Assembly: GCA_945888895.1 (NCBI GenBank)
Contig: CAMDAY010000044.1
Span: forward strand, 1 to 12,230
DNA from: Dehalococcoides mccartyi
GTDB taxonomy: Bacteria; Chloroflexota; Dehalococcoidia; UBA2979
Reading direction: 5' to 3'
Length of the DNA: 12,230 bases
Shown piece after piece: positions 11,165 through 12,230 of the stretch; positions within the stretch are counted from its first letter, which is position 1, and each line of letters begins with the position of its first letter. The notes beneath the pieces are model-generated. The model had not been told where the DNA came from and made no database searches. It saw only the letters and a program-made list of their open reading frames with translations. A program made the translations under genes and the position numbers.

Positions 11165-12230
11165 TTACTTCTGGGAAACGAAGCGAGCAGCCTCGACCAG
11201 GTCGGAACCGCTCTGACCGCCCGGGCCCGGGAAGCCCTGGTAGCCATCCCACTTCGGCGACACGAATGCGACCTGCTTCGCGTAGTAGTACGCGATGATC
11301 GGCGACTTCTGGATGACAATCTCCTGGGCGTCGCGGATCAACTTGCCGCGCTTCTGGACATCAAACTCCTGCAACGCGTCATTGGCCAGCTTGTCCACGT
11401 CCGGGTCGGAGAACTTGCCGTAGTTACGGCTGCCGTCCGAGGCGTAGAAGTTCTGGAACTCGACCGCGCCGTCCGTGGTCGGCAGGTTCGAGTAGGCCAT
11501 CATGTCGAAGTTGTTCGCGGCCAGGCGCTGGTTGAAGGGACCGGAGTCCACCGGGCCTTCGAAGGTGATCTTGATCTTCGGCCAGATCTTCAGCCACTGG
11601 GCGCGCAGGCGCTCAGAGTTCGCCGGGTGCACCGGCGTGTTGAAGACCATCAGGTTGGCCGTGATCTCGCCTTCCTTGTAGCCGGCCGCCTCCATGAGCT
11701 TCTTGCCCTCGGCGATGTCGGCTTCCTTGGTCGCCGGGTTCCACCCGGGGCGCTTCACGATCTCAGACGCCGGGATCGCCTCGTTCGTCCACGTCGCGAC
11801 CAGCGGCCCGGTCGGCTGGGCGAGCTCGCCGTAGAACGCCTCACCAATGGCCTTCGTGTCGACCACGAGGGTCAGGGCGCGGCGCAGGCGCTCGTCCTTG
11901 AACAACGGCTTCTGGGTGTTGTAGCGCATGTAGTGGATGTAGCCGTAGTCCCACTTGAGGACCTGCGCGTCCGACCGGCTCTTCTGGACCGCCTCGACCT
12001 CACGCCACGGCTGGTTCGTCATGATCAGGTAGTCGATCGCGTCGCTGATGAACGATGCGGTGTTCGCCTGGTACGTGTCGAACGACTGCTTCGTGACCTC
12101 GGCGGCCTTCGGCATGTCCTTCTCCCAGTACTTGGGGTTCGGGACGAGCGAGCCGTTGCCGGAGTTGTCCATCTGCTTGATCATCCACGGCCCGGTGCCG
12201 ACGATCTTCGAGGGGTCGTTGAACCCCGTG
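11165..12230 (-). CDS. ABC transporter substrate-binding protein, family 5 (SBP_bac_5), N-terminus beyond window
   Basis: About 355 C-terminal residues are visible, and the frame stays open to the window edge. The family is usually 500-600 aa, so roughly the first third, with the signal peptide or lipobox, is missing. Recognisable features are KIVGTGPWMIKQ near the window edge, then LVPNPKYWEKDMPKA, the typical VGTGPF...RNPxYW stretch of family 5 proteins. YMRYNTQKPLFKDERLRRALTLVVD matches the N-x-x-x-P-x-x-D-x-R-x-R-x-A block, with GELAQPTGPLV after it and KLIRDAQEIVIQKSPIIAYYY near the end. The Met at 12184 is internal (inside the GTGPWM motif). The protein captures the solute outside the membrane and delivers it to the DppB/DppC pair encoded downstream. 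Peptides are the usual ligands, but family 5 also binds nickel, sugars and opines. Confidence 0.92.
   Translation of the reverse strand, partial: TGFNDPSKIVGTGPWMIKQMDNSGNGSLVPNPKYWEKDMPKAAEVTKQSFDTYQANTASFISDAIDYLIMTNQPWREVEAVQKSRSDAQVLKWDYGYIHYMRYNTQKPLFKDERLRRALTLVVDTKAIGEAFYGELAQPTGPLVATWTNEAIPASEIVKRPGWNPATKEADIAEGKKLMEAAGYKEGEITANLMVFNTPVHPANSERLRAQWLKIWPKIKITFEGPVDSGPFNQRLAANNFDMMAYSNLPTTDGAVEFQNFYASDGSRNYGKFSDPDVDKLANDALQEFDVQKRGKLIRDAQEIVIQKSPIIAYYYAKQVAFVSPKWDGYQGFPGPGGQSGSDLVEAARFVSQK

Noticed and set aside
1..12230. Search for a defence, phage, toxin-antitoxin or biosynthetic island
   Set aside because: All larger genes fall into common metabolic or transport families, codon use is even, and no integrase, transposase, attachment repeat or tRNA boundary is visible.

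Overview
This is a GC-rich bacterial window, probably chromosomal. Strong codon bias toward G/C at third positions, a lipoprotein and secreted proteins with Thr/Pro/Ala-rich linkers, a CHRD-domain surface protein, a Ldh_2-family dehydrogenase and a dipeptide-type ABC importer together suggest an environmental Chloroflexota-like organism. A high-GC actinobacterium is the main alternative. This taxonomic guess is inference only; no rRNA or marker gene is present. I saw no phage, integrase, transposase, CRISPR, toxin-antitoxin or tRNA signature.

Layout. Positions 1-660 (+) hold the C-terminal part of a malate/L-lactate dehydrogenase family oxidoreductase. It meets, tail to tail across a long hairpin, a GDT1/UPF0016 cation exporter (720-1286, -). 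The ~300 bp upstream of the exporter is the most informative noncoding stretch. It carries a well-formed yybP-ykoY-type manganese riboswitch (1395-1490, -), a very stable second hairpin that touches the aptamer's closing stem, and the terminator of the next gene upstream, a signal-peptide-bearing CHRD protein (1588-2265, -). A divergent intergenic region leads to an atypical NAD-dependent epimerase/SDR (2452-3465, +), an MFS transporter of the monocarboxylate/oxalate-formate type (3593-4966, +) and a small secreted protein of unknown function (5073-5513, +).

A gamma-glutamyltranspeptidase-like Ntn-hydrolase (5526-7133, -) converges on the secreted protein gene. Divergent from it, a short + strand run encodes a lipoprotein with a beta-sandwich-like C-terminal domain (7334-7825), a 62-aa membrane mini-protein with an excellent ribosome binding site (7868-8056) and a double-hotdog thioesterase-family protein (8125-8931). 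Positions 8932-9218 contain four hairpins, two or three of which look like a dispersed palindromic repeat family. The last 3 kb, on the minus strand, is a peptide/nickel-type ABC importer operon: substrate-binding protein (11165 to window end, N-terminus missing), DppB-like permease and DppC-like permease. The two permease genes overlap by 4 bp, a hairpin separates the binding protein from the permeases, and a strong terminator closes the operon.

How it fits together. Most genes are independent housekeeping or transport units. The best-supported regulatory circuit is Mn2+ sensing by the leader RNA controlling the GDT1-type exporter. The most plausible undescribed biology is small: a riboswitch variant apparently lacking the P2 hairpin and containing a duplicated decamer, and three uncharacterised envelope or secreted small proteins. 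I see no convincing large novel system.
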